Counted from the first letter of the stretch, positions 1-6,446 are shown. The stretch: 9,157 bases of DNA from CAZRUM01 sp964603435 (GCA_964603435.1 CAZRUM010000035.1:1-9157), one strand, 5' to 3'. A program made the numbers and translations. The notes: generated by a model from the sequence alone, not told the origin.

Positions 1-701
1 CCGCTAGTGGAATTACTGAAAATATTTTTGTGACTAGTTCTCAGAAGCGCGCGATAGAAGATAACTTTGATAGAAATCATGAACTAGAAGAAATTTTAAG
101 AAAAAACGACAAACTTCAACACATAGAAGACCTAATAAAGCTTTCCAAAAAAGTGAAGTTTTTTTATACTCGACAGCCAGAACCTTTGGGGAATGGTCAT
201 GCCCTGCTTTGTGCGCGTGAGTTTTTGGGAGACGAGCCCTTTGCTTTTTCCGATGGCGATTCTATTATTGACGCCAAGGTTCCAGCTTTGAAACAATTGA
301 TAAAGGTATACAATAATGTAGGTTCTAGTGTAATTGGTGTACAGAAAATTGAAAGTAAACAAGACATGACAAAATATGGTAATGTTTACGGTAAAAAATT
401 GAAAGACAAGATTTATAAAGTTTCTAAATTTGTAGAAAAACCAAAATTGAAAGATGTCTCACCAGATGGCCTTATTGTTGGTGGGATGAGATATGTTTTT
501 ACCAAAGATATTTGGAGTATGCTTGAAAGTCAGAAAAAGGGCAGAAGTGGGGAGATCTGGTTGTCTGACGCAGCTGATGTTCTGGCTCGCAAAAAACCAT
601 TTTATGCCTATGAATATGAGGGAAAGTATTTTGATACAGGTAATAAAATTTCACTTTTAAAAACAGCAATTCACTTTGCTGAGAAAGAGGGTCTTTTATG
701 A
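1..701 (+). CDS. galU: UTP-glucose-1-phosphate uridylyltransferase, 3' part (5' end outside window)
   Basis: Makes UDP-glucose from UTP and glucose-1-phosphate in the cytoplasm, feeding polysaccharide and glycan synthesis. The reading frame is open from base 3, so the GTG at 30 is internal: the residues before it (ASGITENIF) match the family's usual 'ASGI' segment and the N-terminal nucleotide-binding GG motif lies off the left edge. Visible family landmarks in order: KRAIEDNFD and ELEEIL, EPLGNGHALLCA, GDEPFAFSDGD (where GalU usually has a D-D-I motif), VSKFVEKP, GGMRYVF, GEIWLSDA and the C-terminal YEGKYFDTGNK with a final helix. These are the order and spacing of bacterial GalU. FSDGDSII differs slightly from the usual metal/nucleotide site, so a related sugar nucleotidyltransferase is possible but less likely. 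The stop overlaps the next start as ATGA, suggesting translational coupling to the pilin-type gene downstream. Confidence 0.88.
   Translation, partial: ASGITENIFVTSSQKRAIEDNFDRNHELEEILRKNDKLQHIEDLIKLSKKVKFFYTRQPEPLGNGHALLCAREFLGDEPFAFSDGDSIIDAKVPALKQLIKVYNNVGSSVIGVQKIESKQDMTKYGNVYGKKLKDKIYKVSKFVEKPKLKDVSPDGLIVGGMRYVFTKDIWSMLESQKKGRSGEIWLSDAADVLARKKPFYAYEYEGKYFDTGNKISLLKTAIHFAEKEGLL
684..691 (+). promoter_or_regulatory. Shine-Dalgarno site within the end of galU
   Basis: AAAGAGGG ends six bases before the ATG at 698. It lies within galU coding sequence, which with the ATGA overlap supports the chosen start and coupling of the two genes. Partial match to the AGGAGG consensus. Confidence 0.45.
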
Positions 702-1897
702 AAAAAGTTTTATTTTTAGGTTTATTTTTAATAGGGGTTTTGTTTTTTGCCAATCAGGTTAAAGCTGATTTAGTTCATGGGTATTGTGTGTATTATGATG
801 GGGGTGGAGCAAAATCACCGTGTTATAGTGTTGATCTCAATAGTATTGATGCATTGGACTGTGCAGATGCTAACGCATGGCATTCTAATCTTTTTGGTTG
901 TTATGGTAAAGAAAATGATAGCGATTGTGTTCCTATTGATGGTAAAACTTCTAAGTATCTAAGTATCCTAACGAATGAGTGTAATTATGCGAATGAACAT
1001 CTTAATAGTGATAATAATCTTCTCGAAATTTTGCAGGAGGCATCAAAGAAACTTGTCATAGAAAGGATGAAAAAAGCTCTTAAGGAAGAAATACCAGGGA
1101 CTTGTTGTGTTCCAAAAGCAAAAGGGGTGGGTAATTGCAGTACGGCTGTAATAAGTGACAAGGTGGATTTAAATACGGTTGTTCAAAGCAGTTTGAGTTC
1201 TAGAAATCTTAATCAATATTTAACCTGTGGTTCTTCCAAAAATTATCCTGCAGGAGATCCTCGATATACTGGTAGTTATGAATTTTGGGGAGAATCTTGC
1301 AGTTCTGTCAAAGAAGTTATACCCCCTGAAGAATATGTTGCCTCATATCAATTATATACTGAAAATATGAGTCTGGGAGTAAAGTTTGTTTTATCTTCTC
1401 GCTGTGGGGCAAAAGCTGTGACAAAATATTGTATCTGTAAAAATGATATGAGTTCTTGTAGTGCTACAGGAGGGGGCGGACTTGTTTTGAAAAGTGAATG
1501 CGAGAAGAATAAAGGATCTGATGAAAAGTGTGTAGAAATTAAAGCTGGTGAAGAATGTTCTTCTTTGTTGTTGGAAAAAAAAGAAGATGTAGTAGTTGAC
1601 ACAAGGATTATTCTACCCAGCGGTATTTCAGATTTAAACCAACTGGGTGATAGTAGTAAATTAGCAACTTTAATAGGTAAAGGAATTGGTGTTTTGATGG
1701 GGTTGATGGGTAGTATTTTTCTCCTTATGATGGTGTATGGTGGTGTGATTTGGATGATAGGTTCTACTACTGTTGGTGGAGGTGCTACTAAAAAAGATGT
1801 GACCAAGGCCAAGGGTATTATTGTTTGGGCCACTCTTGGTATTATTGTTATTCTGTCTAGTTATGCGATTGTTGATTTTATATTCAATATTTTTTAA
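698..1897 (+). CDS. Secreted Cys-rich protein with C-terminal T4SS-pilin-like helical hairpin
   Basis: 399 residues. Residues 1-23 form a signal peptide (MKK, hydrophobic core, likely cut near VKA|D). An ectodomain of about 300 residues follows with 18 cysteines by my count, including a CC pair (EIPGTCCVP) and KYCICKND. The last 78 residues are a two-helix membrane domain: TM1 about 327-352 containing VYGGVIWMIG, a Gly/Lys-rich loop of about 20 residues, and TM2 about 373-396 containing LSSYAIVDF. This is the TrbC/VirB2-like pilin fold seen in the neighbouring short genes, with a longer loop than usual (TTVGGGATKKD). Predicted topology puts the ectodomain outside and the loop in the cytoplasm. 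The start is supported by AAAGAGGG six bases upstream, inside galU, and by the ATGA overlap. I recognise no fold for the ectodomain. A minor or tip pilin/adhesin role is inferred from the array context. Confidence 0.8.
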   Translation: MKKVLFLGLFLIGVLFFANQVKADLVHGYCVYYDGGGAKSPCYSVDLNSIDALDCADANAWHSNLFGCYGKENDSDCVPIDGKTSKYLSILTNECNYANEHLNSDNNLLEILQEASKKLVIERMKKALKEEIPGTCCVPKAKGVGNCSTAVISDKVDLNTVVQSSLSSRNLNQYLTCGSSKNYPAGDPRYTGSYEFWGESCSSVKEVIPPEEYVASYQLYTENMSLGVKFVLSSRCGAKAVTKYCICKNDMSSCSATGGGGLVLKSECEKNKGSDEKCVEIKAGEECSSLLLEKKEDVVVDTRIILPSGISDLNQLGDSSKLATLIGKGIGVLMGLMGSIFLLMMVYGGVIWMIGSTTVGGGATKKDVTKAKGIIVWATLGIIVILSSYAIVDFIFNIF

Positions 1898-1975
1898 CAT
1901 TCTAATTACGAAATCCACTTCGTGGTTCAAATTTTCGAAATTCGAAAATTCGTGTAGATTCGCAATTAGAATGTT
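1896..1975. repeat. Palindromic intergenic element, copy A (12-bp perfect terminal inverted repeats)
   Basis: The ends AACATTCTAATT (1896-1907) and AATTAGAATGTT (1964-1975) are perfect reverse complements, and the match continues inward with one bulge (ACGAAATC against GATTCGC). Inside are two further palindromes: CCACTTCGTGG (1915-1925) and a 9-bp stem with a single-base centre (1931-1949, ATTTTCGAA/TTCGAAAAT). Folded, this gives a closing stem with two side hairpins, like a small cloverleaf. The left end includes the last two bases of the upstream TAA stop. A second full copy is at 6323-6400 (70 of 78 bases identical over 1897-1974) and a shrunken copy at 4844-4887. It could serve as a transcript end or stabiliser, or be a non-autonomous mobile or REP-like element; the sequence alone does not decide. 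Confidence 0.8.
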
Positions 1976-2005
1976 AATTTATTTCTAAATTTCTTTTTAC
2001 TTGGT

Positions 2006-3388
2006 ATGTTATATATATTTAAAAACAAAATAATATTCTCAATCCTCATTGGATTTTTAGTCGTGGTTGGTTTTGGTTGTAAAGGTGTTTCTCAGGAAGA
2101 AGCCGTTGGTATTCGTCCAGTGACATTAAATTATTGGACGGTTTATGATGACACAAAAGCTTTGCGTAGTTTGGCTAGTGATTTTAGTGCACTTTATCCT
2201 CACATAAGTGTAAATATAAAACAGGTGAGAGATGAAGAATTTGAAAATTTATTTGTTAATGCTTTGGCTGATGATGTCTCACCAGATATGATTTCAATTC
2301 ATGTGCGAGATTTGGCAAAGTATAAAGAAAGATTAGGAACTGCTCCTGCGAGTGTAAAGTTGTCACGTTTGCAAACCCAAGGTCAATATTTTAAAGAAAA
2401 TATTTTGACTACACAAGAATTGGTTTTGCCTTCAGCTCTTACTCTAAAAGCTAATTTCGTGGGGACTATTTATGATGATGTGGTAGATAATAATAAAATT
2501 TATGGTTTTCCTTTGGCAGTAGATACCATTGCTCTTTATTATAATAAAGACCTACTAGATAAGGCTGGTATTCCGCAAGCACCAGAAACATGGGAAGAAT
2601 TTATGGAGGCAATAAAAGCTACTAGCAAGTTTCGGTCTGACGGCAGTATATTGCAATCTGGTGTGGCTATGGGTACGGCTGATAATATTGATAATAGTTT
2701 TGATTTGGTTTCTCTTTTAATGTTGCAAAGTGGTACACAAATGGCCCAAGGTAACAGTGTTGTTTTTGCTAATAGTTTAAATAGTAAGACAGAAAATCAT
2801 CCTGCTTTGTCAGCTTTACGTTTTTATACAGATTTTGCCCAACCAACCAAAGAAGTTTATACTTGGGGTGATGACAGAGGAAATGCTTTGCAAGAATTTG
2901 CTCGTGGTACTACGGCTTTTTATCTAGGGTTTGCCTATGATAGAACCCGTATCAGAGTATTAGCTCCTCAGATGAATTTAGAAGTGGTAAAAGTACCTCA
3001 ATTAAGCCCAGAAGAACCAGTTAACGTGGCAAATTATTGGGTAGAAGCAGTTGTGAAAAAAGCTAAATATCCAAATGAAGCTTGGGGTTTTATGCAATTT
3101 CTTACTTTACCAGAAAATATCAAAAAATACAGCGCAAGTACTGGTCAGCCTTCACCAGTTCGTGCTCACATTGTAGAGCAAAAACTAGATACCAATTTGG
3201 CTCCGTTTGCAGAGTTGGTTTTGCAATCCGAAAATTGGTACCGCGGTAGAAATTTCTCCCAAACCAAAGAAGCTTTCACAAGCATGATAAATGGATTTTT
3301 AGAACCATTGGAAGAGGGTGAAAATAAACAAGCTAGAGACGCAAATTTAATTATTCAAGCTGCCCGTCTAGTGCAGCAAAGTATGTAG
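2006..3388 (+). CDS. Extracellular solute-binding protein, family 1 (sugar ABC transporter type), probable lipoprotein
   Basis: 460 residues, normal length for the family. Residues 1-24 are a hydrophobic export signal ending VVVGFGC, with Cys25 a candidate lipidation site; the lipobox is atypical (Gly at -3, Phe at -2). The mature protein begins with a short strand (VTLNYWTVYDD) followed by SDFSALYPHISVNIKQV. The hinge/ligand region has GFPLAVDTIALYYNKDLLDK (from residue 167) and PETWEEFMEA, the classic signature of these proteins. The C-terminal lobe has NYWVEAVVKK (about 343) and EAWGFMQFLTLPENIKKY followed by SPVRA. Such proteins capture sugars or glycosides outside the membrane and hand them to ABC permeases. 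No permease or ATPase gene is in view, and both neighbours are pilin-domain genes. Either the partners lie elsewhere or the protein has a surface-binding role. No clear Shine-Dalgarno precedes the ATG. Confidence 0.88.
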   Translation: MLYIFKNKIIFSILIGFLVVVGFGCKGVSQEEAVGIRPVTLNYWTVYDDTKALRSLASDFSALYPHISVNIKQVRDEEFENLFVNALADDVSPDMISIHVRDLAKYKERLGTAPASVKLSRLQTQGQYFKENILTTQELVLPSALTLKANFVGTIYDDVVDNNKIYGFPLAVDTIALYYNKDLLDKAGIPQAPETWEEFMEAIKATSKFRSDGSILQSGVAMGTADNIDNSFDLVSLLMLQSGTQMAQGNSVVFANSLNSKTENHPALSALRFYTDFAQPTKEVYTWGDDRGNALQEFARGTTAFYLGFAYDRTRIRVLAPQMNLEVVKVPQLSPEEPVNVANYWVEAVVKKAKYPNEAWGFMQFLTLPENIKKYSASTGQPSPVRAHIVEQKLDTNLAPFAELVLQSENWYRGRNFSQTKEAFTSMINGFLEPLEEGENKQARDANLIIQAARLVQQSM

Positions 3389-3497
3389 TATGTTTTCAAA
3401 AATTAACTCCGACATAATGTCGGGGCAAGTAGATGTAATTCATCGAGGCTTATATAAAAATTATTTATTTATGTTCCATAAGTTCGTTATCAATAAA
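3389..3497. other. Intergenic region with a short perfect palindrome
   Basis: The frame of the downstream gene is open back to an ATG at 3390, but the predicted residues are hydrophilic and sit in front of a complete signal peptide, so I treat this stretch as noncoding. It contains CCGACATAATGTCGG (3409-3423; 6-bp stem CCGACA/TGTCGG with loop TAA) followed by GATG-TAATT-CATC (3432-3444). This 3407-3450 patch is richer in G+C than its flanks, suggesting an inserted dispersed palindrome, a terminator for the solute-binding gene, or an operator. Confidence 0.5.
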
Positions 3498-4841
3498 ATG
3501 ACTAAAATTTTATTTTTAGGTGTGGCTCTGGTGTTTTTGTTTTTGCCGAGTTTTGTTTTTGCTGAAAATAGTTTTCAGTGTTGTGAATATACAAAATTAA
3601 TGAAGATTACATTGGATGGTGTTAGGTCGACAGATTCTGCAGTAGTTTGGAAAGAGGATTATTCTTATAATAATGTTTTGAAGGGTGTCTATCTAGTAAA
3701 TTATCCATATGAAAACCCAACATACCCTGGTCGTACTGTCGGACCAGCCTTTGAGGATCATGCCAGTTGTAACGTTGGTAGTGAAGCAAATACATGTGAT
3801 AAAATTATTATTCGCAACGCATATGGACATGGAACAATATGGACAAAAATTTTGGCTGGATGGACTTGCAAGTCTAATTGGTCTAAATCTAGAATAAATA
3901 GGCAATTTAATTGCTTGGATGAAGAAAAAGGAGTAAATCTTCTCAAGAGTCTTAAAATGATAGATCTTGCACAGAGTGTAAAGAAAAAAAATATAGAGGT
4001 TGTAGCAGGAGAAACAAAAAAGTTTTCTTTAGAGAAAGATGAAATTAATAGTTTGTTTGGGGCAGGTACTTCAGATATTATAGAAAGTATAGTGTGTTCA
4101 GGTTGTGATAAAAGTTATGTAGAGTTTGGTCATTCCTTGCAATCAAGTAACATGTTTTTATCAGTTAGTTTAGATTCTGCTACTTTTATACAGCAGGAAC
4201 AAAAAGCAGCTCCTGTTAGTGTATCTTATAATGTTCAAATTAATACTAAGAAAAATGATAAAGTTGGTGTTTTACCTTTGCAGGTAATTTTTGATATAAA
4301 AAAAGTAGCTTGCTCTGCAAATAAAGACGAAGTGGAGTGTGGAAAAAACAAAGCTTTTTGTTTTTGGCACTCTGAAGACAAAAAATGTATGGATCGTATG
4401 GTTGTTGTGAGTTGTGATGGTTTGTCAGAAAAATACTGTGGCACAGATGATGGCGCTAAGTTTTGTACTTGGAGAGATGGTCGTTGTCTAAATGCTCAGG
4501 AAAAAACACTTGCTGATAGAAATGCTGCACCCGAAGGTTGGGAAAAAGGTTTGTTGCCAAAGTGCGCCTATACAGGTACTTGTCGCAATATAAATGATTT
4601 ATTGGATCTTGTAATTAGGGTTGGTAAGGTTATGCTAGGTCTTATTGGTGCAGTTGCATTTGCTTTCTTTGTGTATGGTGGATTTACTTGGATAATATCA
4701 TTTGGTAATGCCACTATGGTTAAAAAAGGCCGTGATACAATGCTCGCTGCTGTGATTGGAATGGTGATTGCTCTAGCAGCTTATACTGCTGTAGATTTTG
4801 TGTTAAACCTTTTGAATGTGTCATCAGATTTTCGATTTTAA
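3498..4841 (+). CDS. Secreted large ectodomain protein with C-terminal T4SS-pilin-like helical hairpin
   Basis: 447 residues from the ATG at 3498, chosen because it starts an ideal signal peptide (MTKILFLGVALVFLF...VFA|EN). In-frame ATGs at 3390 and 3471 would bury that peptide. The ectodomain starts with CCEY, includes a CSGCDK pair, and a strand-rich segment (about 160-270) that may be a beta sandwich. Then come two short Cys repeats at about 272-330: CGKNKAFCFWHSEDKKC and CGTDDGAKFCTWRDGRC, sharing CG-x(5-6)-FC-x-W-x(4-6)-C and reminiscent of small disulfide-knotted PSI-like modules. The final 80 residues are the pilin-type hairpin: TM1 about 377-400 with VYGGFTWIISFGN, a basic loop, and TM2 about 414-438 with LAAYTAVDFV, where the usual YAI reads YTA. 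Probably a minor subunit or adhesin displayed outside the cell. No strong Shine-Dalgarno is visible. Confidence 0.8.
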   Translation: MTKILFLGVALVFLFLPSFVFAENSFQCCEYTKLMKITLDGVRSTDSAVVWKEDYSYNNVLKGVYLVNYPYENPTYPGRTVGPAFEDHASCNVGSEANTCDKIIIRNAYGHGTIWTKILAGWTCKSNWSKSRINRQFNCLDEEKGVNLLKSLKMIDLAQSVKKKNIEVVAGETKKFSLEKDEINSLFGAGTSDIIESIVCSGCDKSYVEFGHSLQSSNMFLSVSLDSATFIQQEQKAAPVSVSYNVQINTKKNDKVGVLPLQVIFDIKKVACSANKDEVECGKNKAFCFWHSEDKKCMDRMVVVSCDGLSEKYCGTDDGAKFCTWRDGRCLNAQEKTLADRNAAPEGWEKGLLPKCAYTGTCRNINDLLDLVIRVGKVMLGLIGAVAFAFFVYGGFTWIISFGNATMVKKGRDTMLAAVIGMVIALAAYTAVDFVLNLLNVSSDFRF

Positions 4842-4843
4842 AT

Positions 4844-4887
4844 ATATTTTAATTACAAAAATTTTAATAGATTCTCAATTAGAATAT
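4844..4887. repeat. Degenerate, internally deleted copy of the palindromic element
   Basis: The left end ATATTTTAATTAC matches ACATTCTAATTAC of copy A at 11 of 13 bases, and the right end GATTCTCAATTAGAATAT matches its right end at 16 of 18. The internal palindromes are missing. Most changes are C-to-T or G-to-A, as expected from decay in an AT-rich genome. It sits three bases after a pilin-gene stop, the same position relative to a gene as copy A. Confidence 0.55.
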
Positions 4888-4921
4888 AAAATTTATTATT
4901 ATATCTAGAATATTAAAGATT

Positions 4922-5611
4922 ATGAATAAAATAATTAAAATTTCAGCGCTAGTATTTGTTTTGAGTTTTTTAGTTTTTGGTACAGATGGTGTTTTTGCTG
5001 CTGATAGTTGTGATGTTGCGGAATATACTATTCCAGAGTCGATCCCCGCAGATCCTTGGATTTATAAATGTGTAGACGGTGGTAAAGCACAGGGTTGCAA
5101 AAAACAAGATGGAACAAAAAGTGAAGTTTTTGTTGTGCCATACAAACTCAAAGATACTCCTGTTGGAAAAGCTTGTGGTTATTCTGAGGCACCACCAACC
5201 ACAGAAGTAGAAGTTGCTGGAACTACTTCTGCTGTCGTGGCTACTACTCCTGCTGTCGTGGATACTACACCTGTCACCACACCTTCTGTCGAAAGCACAG
5301 TAAATATAAAATCAATAAAACTTGTAAATCCGATAGATGGTGCTGTTGGCAATGAAAAAGGAACGGTTGATCTTTTTGTAATTTTTGGTCGGATTATAAA
5401 AGGTGTTATGGGTATAGTTGGTTCACTAGCCTTGTTAGTTTTTGTAGCTGGTGGTTTCATGTGGCTTACTTCTGCTGGTAGTCCCGAACAAGTAAAAAAA
5501 GGTAGTCAAGCCATGATTTGGGCGGCTGCTGGTATCTTGGTTATATTCGCCAGCTATGCTATACTTACTATGATTTTGGATGTGTTTGGTGTGAAGGGTG
5601 GTTCAATTTAA
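4922..5611 (+). CDS. Secreted protein with Thr/Pro/Val linker and C-terminal T4SS-pilin-like hairpin
   Basis: 229 residues. Signal peptide 1-25 (cut near VFA|AD); a small globular part with five cysteines (residues 30-85, including WIYKC and QGCKKQDG); then a flexible linker at 91-126 rich in Thr, Pro, Val and Glu, with a tandem seven-residue unit (SAVVATT/PAVVDTT). The pilin-type hairpin occupies 147-229: TM1 about 158-182 with VAGGFMWLTSAGSPEQVKKG, a short cytoplasmic loop, and TM2 about 197-220 with FASYAIL. The core motif is closer to the short pilins than those of the two larger upstream proteins. The linker looks like a stalk holding a small N-terminal domain away from the membrane or fibre; O-glycosylation there is possible but unsupported. 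Role as an accessory pilin is inferred. Confidence 0.8.
   Translation: MNKIIKISALVFVLSFLVFGTDGVFAADSCDVAEYTIPESIPADPWIYKCVDGGKAQGCKKQDGTKSEVFVVPYKLKDTPVGKACGYSEAPPTTEVEVAGTTSAVVATTPAVVDTTPVTTPSVESTVNIKSIKLVNPIDGAVGNEKGTVDLFVIFGRIIKGVMGIVGSLALLVFVAGGFMWLTSAGSPEQVKKGSQAMIWAAAGILVIFASYAILTMILDVFGVKGGSI
5229..5270 (+). repeat. 21-bp tandem repeat (two units) in the linker coding region
   Basis: CTGCTGTCGTGGCTACTACTC (5229-5249 with 5250-5270 differing at two or three bases) encodes the repeated AVVATT/AVVDTT stretch. It is in frame, so unit gain or loss would change stalk length without breaking the gene. Confidence 0.7.
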
Positions 5612-5657
5612 AGTAGTTAAAAACTAACATACAAAATATTTAATTTTTATCCCACAT

Positions 5658-5667
5658 AGAAAGGGGG
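5658..5667 (+). promoter_or_regulatory. Strong ribosome binding site of the first duplicated pilin
   Basis: AGAAAGGGGG runs into GTGA, close to the ideal anti-16S pairing sequence AAGGAGGTGA. The G-run ends eight bases before the ATG at 5676. It shows that the in-frame GTG at 5667 is part of the binding site, not the start. The identical site precedes 6465; no other gene in the window has one this strong. Confidence 0.75.
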
Positions 5668-5675
5668 TGACAAAA

Positions 5676-6095
5676 ATGTTATTAAAATTAGCAAAATACA
5701 AAGTAGTATTTGTAGTAATCTTTACTCTAATGCTTGGTCTTATGATGAGTCCAGCTTTAGCTCAAGATACTTTTGGATTAGATCCTATTAAAGGGGAAGG
5801 TGATTTTGCAGCCGAAGAAGGTCTTGCTCTTGGTGATCAAGATCTTGTTACGACCGTTACCAGTATTATCAATGTCGCCCTATCACTTCTAGGTATCGTA
5901 GCTGTAGTTATTATTCTAGCTGGTGGTTTCAAATGGATGACAGCTGGTGGTAATGAAGAAAAAACTACTGAAGCTCGCAAACTAATCTTTGCTGGTATCA
6001 TCGGTTTAGCTATTATTATGTCAGCTTGGGCTATTGCTCAGTTTGTTATTGATAATCTTGGAAAAGCTACTGGTGCAACTGGTTACGCTGGTTAA
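5676..6095 (+). CDS. Short T4SS-like pilin (TrbC/VirB2 type), duplicated copy 1
   Basis: 139 residues from the ATG at 5676, chosen over the in-frame GTG at 5667 because the latter lies inside the ribosome binding site. Signal peptide MLLKLAKYK plus hydrophobic core ending SPALA|Q (cut after 29). The mature N-terminus of about 30 residues is acidic and Cys-free (QDTFGLDPIKGEGDF...). TM1 about 64-88 ends LAGGFKWMTAGGNEEKT, followed by a charged loop, then TM2 about 102-126 with GLAIIMSAWAIAQFV. The short tail is Gly/Ala-rich. Small size, strong translation signal, a 3' hairpin and duplication suggest a major fibre subunit. Residues 1-26 and 64-134 are almost identical in DNA to the gene at 6465, whereas the segment between is unrelated. 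A 100-N gap follows 60 bases after the stop. Confidence 0.87.
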   Translation: MLLKLAKYKVVFVVIFTLMLGLMMSPALAQDTFGLDPIKGEGDFAAEEGLALGDQDLVTTVTSIINVALSLLGIVAVVIILAGGFKWMTAGGNEEKTTEARKLIFAGIIGLAIIMSAWAIAQFVIDNLGKATGATGYAG

Positions 6096-6100
6096 TATGA

Positions 6101-6155
6101 TTTAACTTTCAAGGCAGGATAATTAAACCCGATTGGGCTATCCTGCCTCTCAGTT
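6101..6155 (+). repeat. 55-bp terminal duplication left of the assembly gap
   Basis: From TTTAACTTTC to CCTCTCAGTT, identical to 6256-6310 and ending exactly at the first N. Its exact length and position at both contig ends suggest one k-mer-sized overlap present twice rather than a biological repeat. Confidence 0.85.
6112..6148 (+). terminator. Stem-loop after pilin copy 1
   Basis: AGGCAGGATA (6112-6121) pairs perfectly with TATCCTGCCT (6139-6148) around a 17-base loop that contains a small CCC-GATT-GGG hairpin. It starts 16 bases after the stop. No long T-run follows, so it may stabilise the mRNA end or act as an imperfect intrinsic terminator. The same stem is repeated at 6267-6303 in the sequence to the right of the gap. 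Confidence 0.55.
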
Positions 6156-6255
6156 NNNNNNNNNNNNNNNNNNNNNNNNNNNNNNNNNNNNNNNNNNNNN
6201 NNNNNNNNNNNNNNNNNNNNNNNNNNNNNNNNNNNNNNNNNNNNNNNNNNNNNNN
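6156..6255. other. Assembly gap (100 N)
   Basis: Exactly 100 N, a usual placeholder length rather than a measured one. Both flanks carry the same 55 bases, so the true distance may be zero with one copy redundant, or the gap may hide further repeated pilin units. Confidence 0.97.
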
Positions 6256-6310
6256 TTTAACTTTCAAGGCAGGATAATTAAACCCGATTGGGCTATCCTG
6301 CCTCTCAGTT
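6256..6310 (+). repeat. 55-bp terminal duplication right of the assembly gap
   Basis: Exact copy of 6101-6155 starting immediately after the last N. It includes the same stem-loop (6267-6303), which is probably the same physical hairpin represented twice. Confidence 0.85.
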
Positions 6311-6322
6311 AGTTTGTATAGA

Positions 6323-6400
6323 ACATACTAATTACGAAATCCACTTCGTGGTACGAATATTCGAATTTCGAAAATTCGTACAGATTCGTAATTAGAATGT
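6323..6400. repeat. Palindromic intergenic element, copy B
   Basis: Ends ACATACTAATTACGAAATC and GATTCGTAATTAGAATGT are inverted repeats with one mismatch and one bulge. The internal CCACTTCGTGG hairpin (6341-6351) is unchanged from copy A. The second internal stem is longer here: GTACGAATATTCGAA (6351-6365) against TTCGAAAATTCGTAC (6367-6381), 14 of 15 paired. Copies A and B differ at eight positions. The element lies between the two duplicated pilin genes and just upstream of the second one's promoter region. Confidence 0.8.
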
Positions 6401-6429
6401 AAGTCTAATAAATATTTTTTTAAACAATT

Positions 6430-6435
6430 TATACT
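6430..6435 (+). promoter_or_regulatory. Possible -10 element upstream of pilin copy 2
   Basis: TATACT, one base from the TATAAT consensus, lies about 30 bases before the ATG at 6465 in an AT-rich stretch following element B. No convincing -35 box is visible, so this is tentative. Confidence 0.22.
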
Positions 6436-6446
6436 TAACCCTAAAA

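Noticed and set aside
1348..1833. Long open frame on the minus strand opposite the 399-residue gene
   Set aside because: It is antisense to a convincing secreted protein, lacks a plausible start context, and its composition mirrors the opposite-strand codons.
3390..3497. N-terminal extension of the 447-residue protein from ATG 3390 or 3471
   Set aside because: It would place a hydrophilic stretch before a complete signal peptide and runs through a palindromic intergenic patch; ATG 3498 gives a normal secreted protein.
5179..5460. Minus-strand open frame opposite the linker and first helix of the 4922 gene
   Set aside because: Its Thr/Val-rich sequence is a by-product of the repetitive linker and helix codons on the real strand.
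5667..5675. GTG at 5667 (and the equivalent at 6456) as pilin start codons
   Set aside because: Both GTGs are part of the AAAGGGGGTGA ribosome binding site, and each ATG nine bases downstream has ideal spacing.
6101..6310. Attachment-site-like direct repeats bounding an inserted element
   Set aside because: The repeats end exactly at the N gap and enclose only Ns, so a contig-end overlap explains them better than an integration event.
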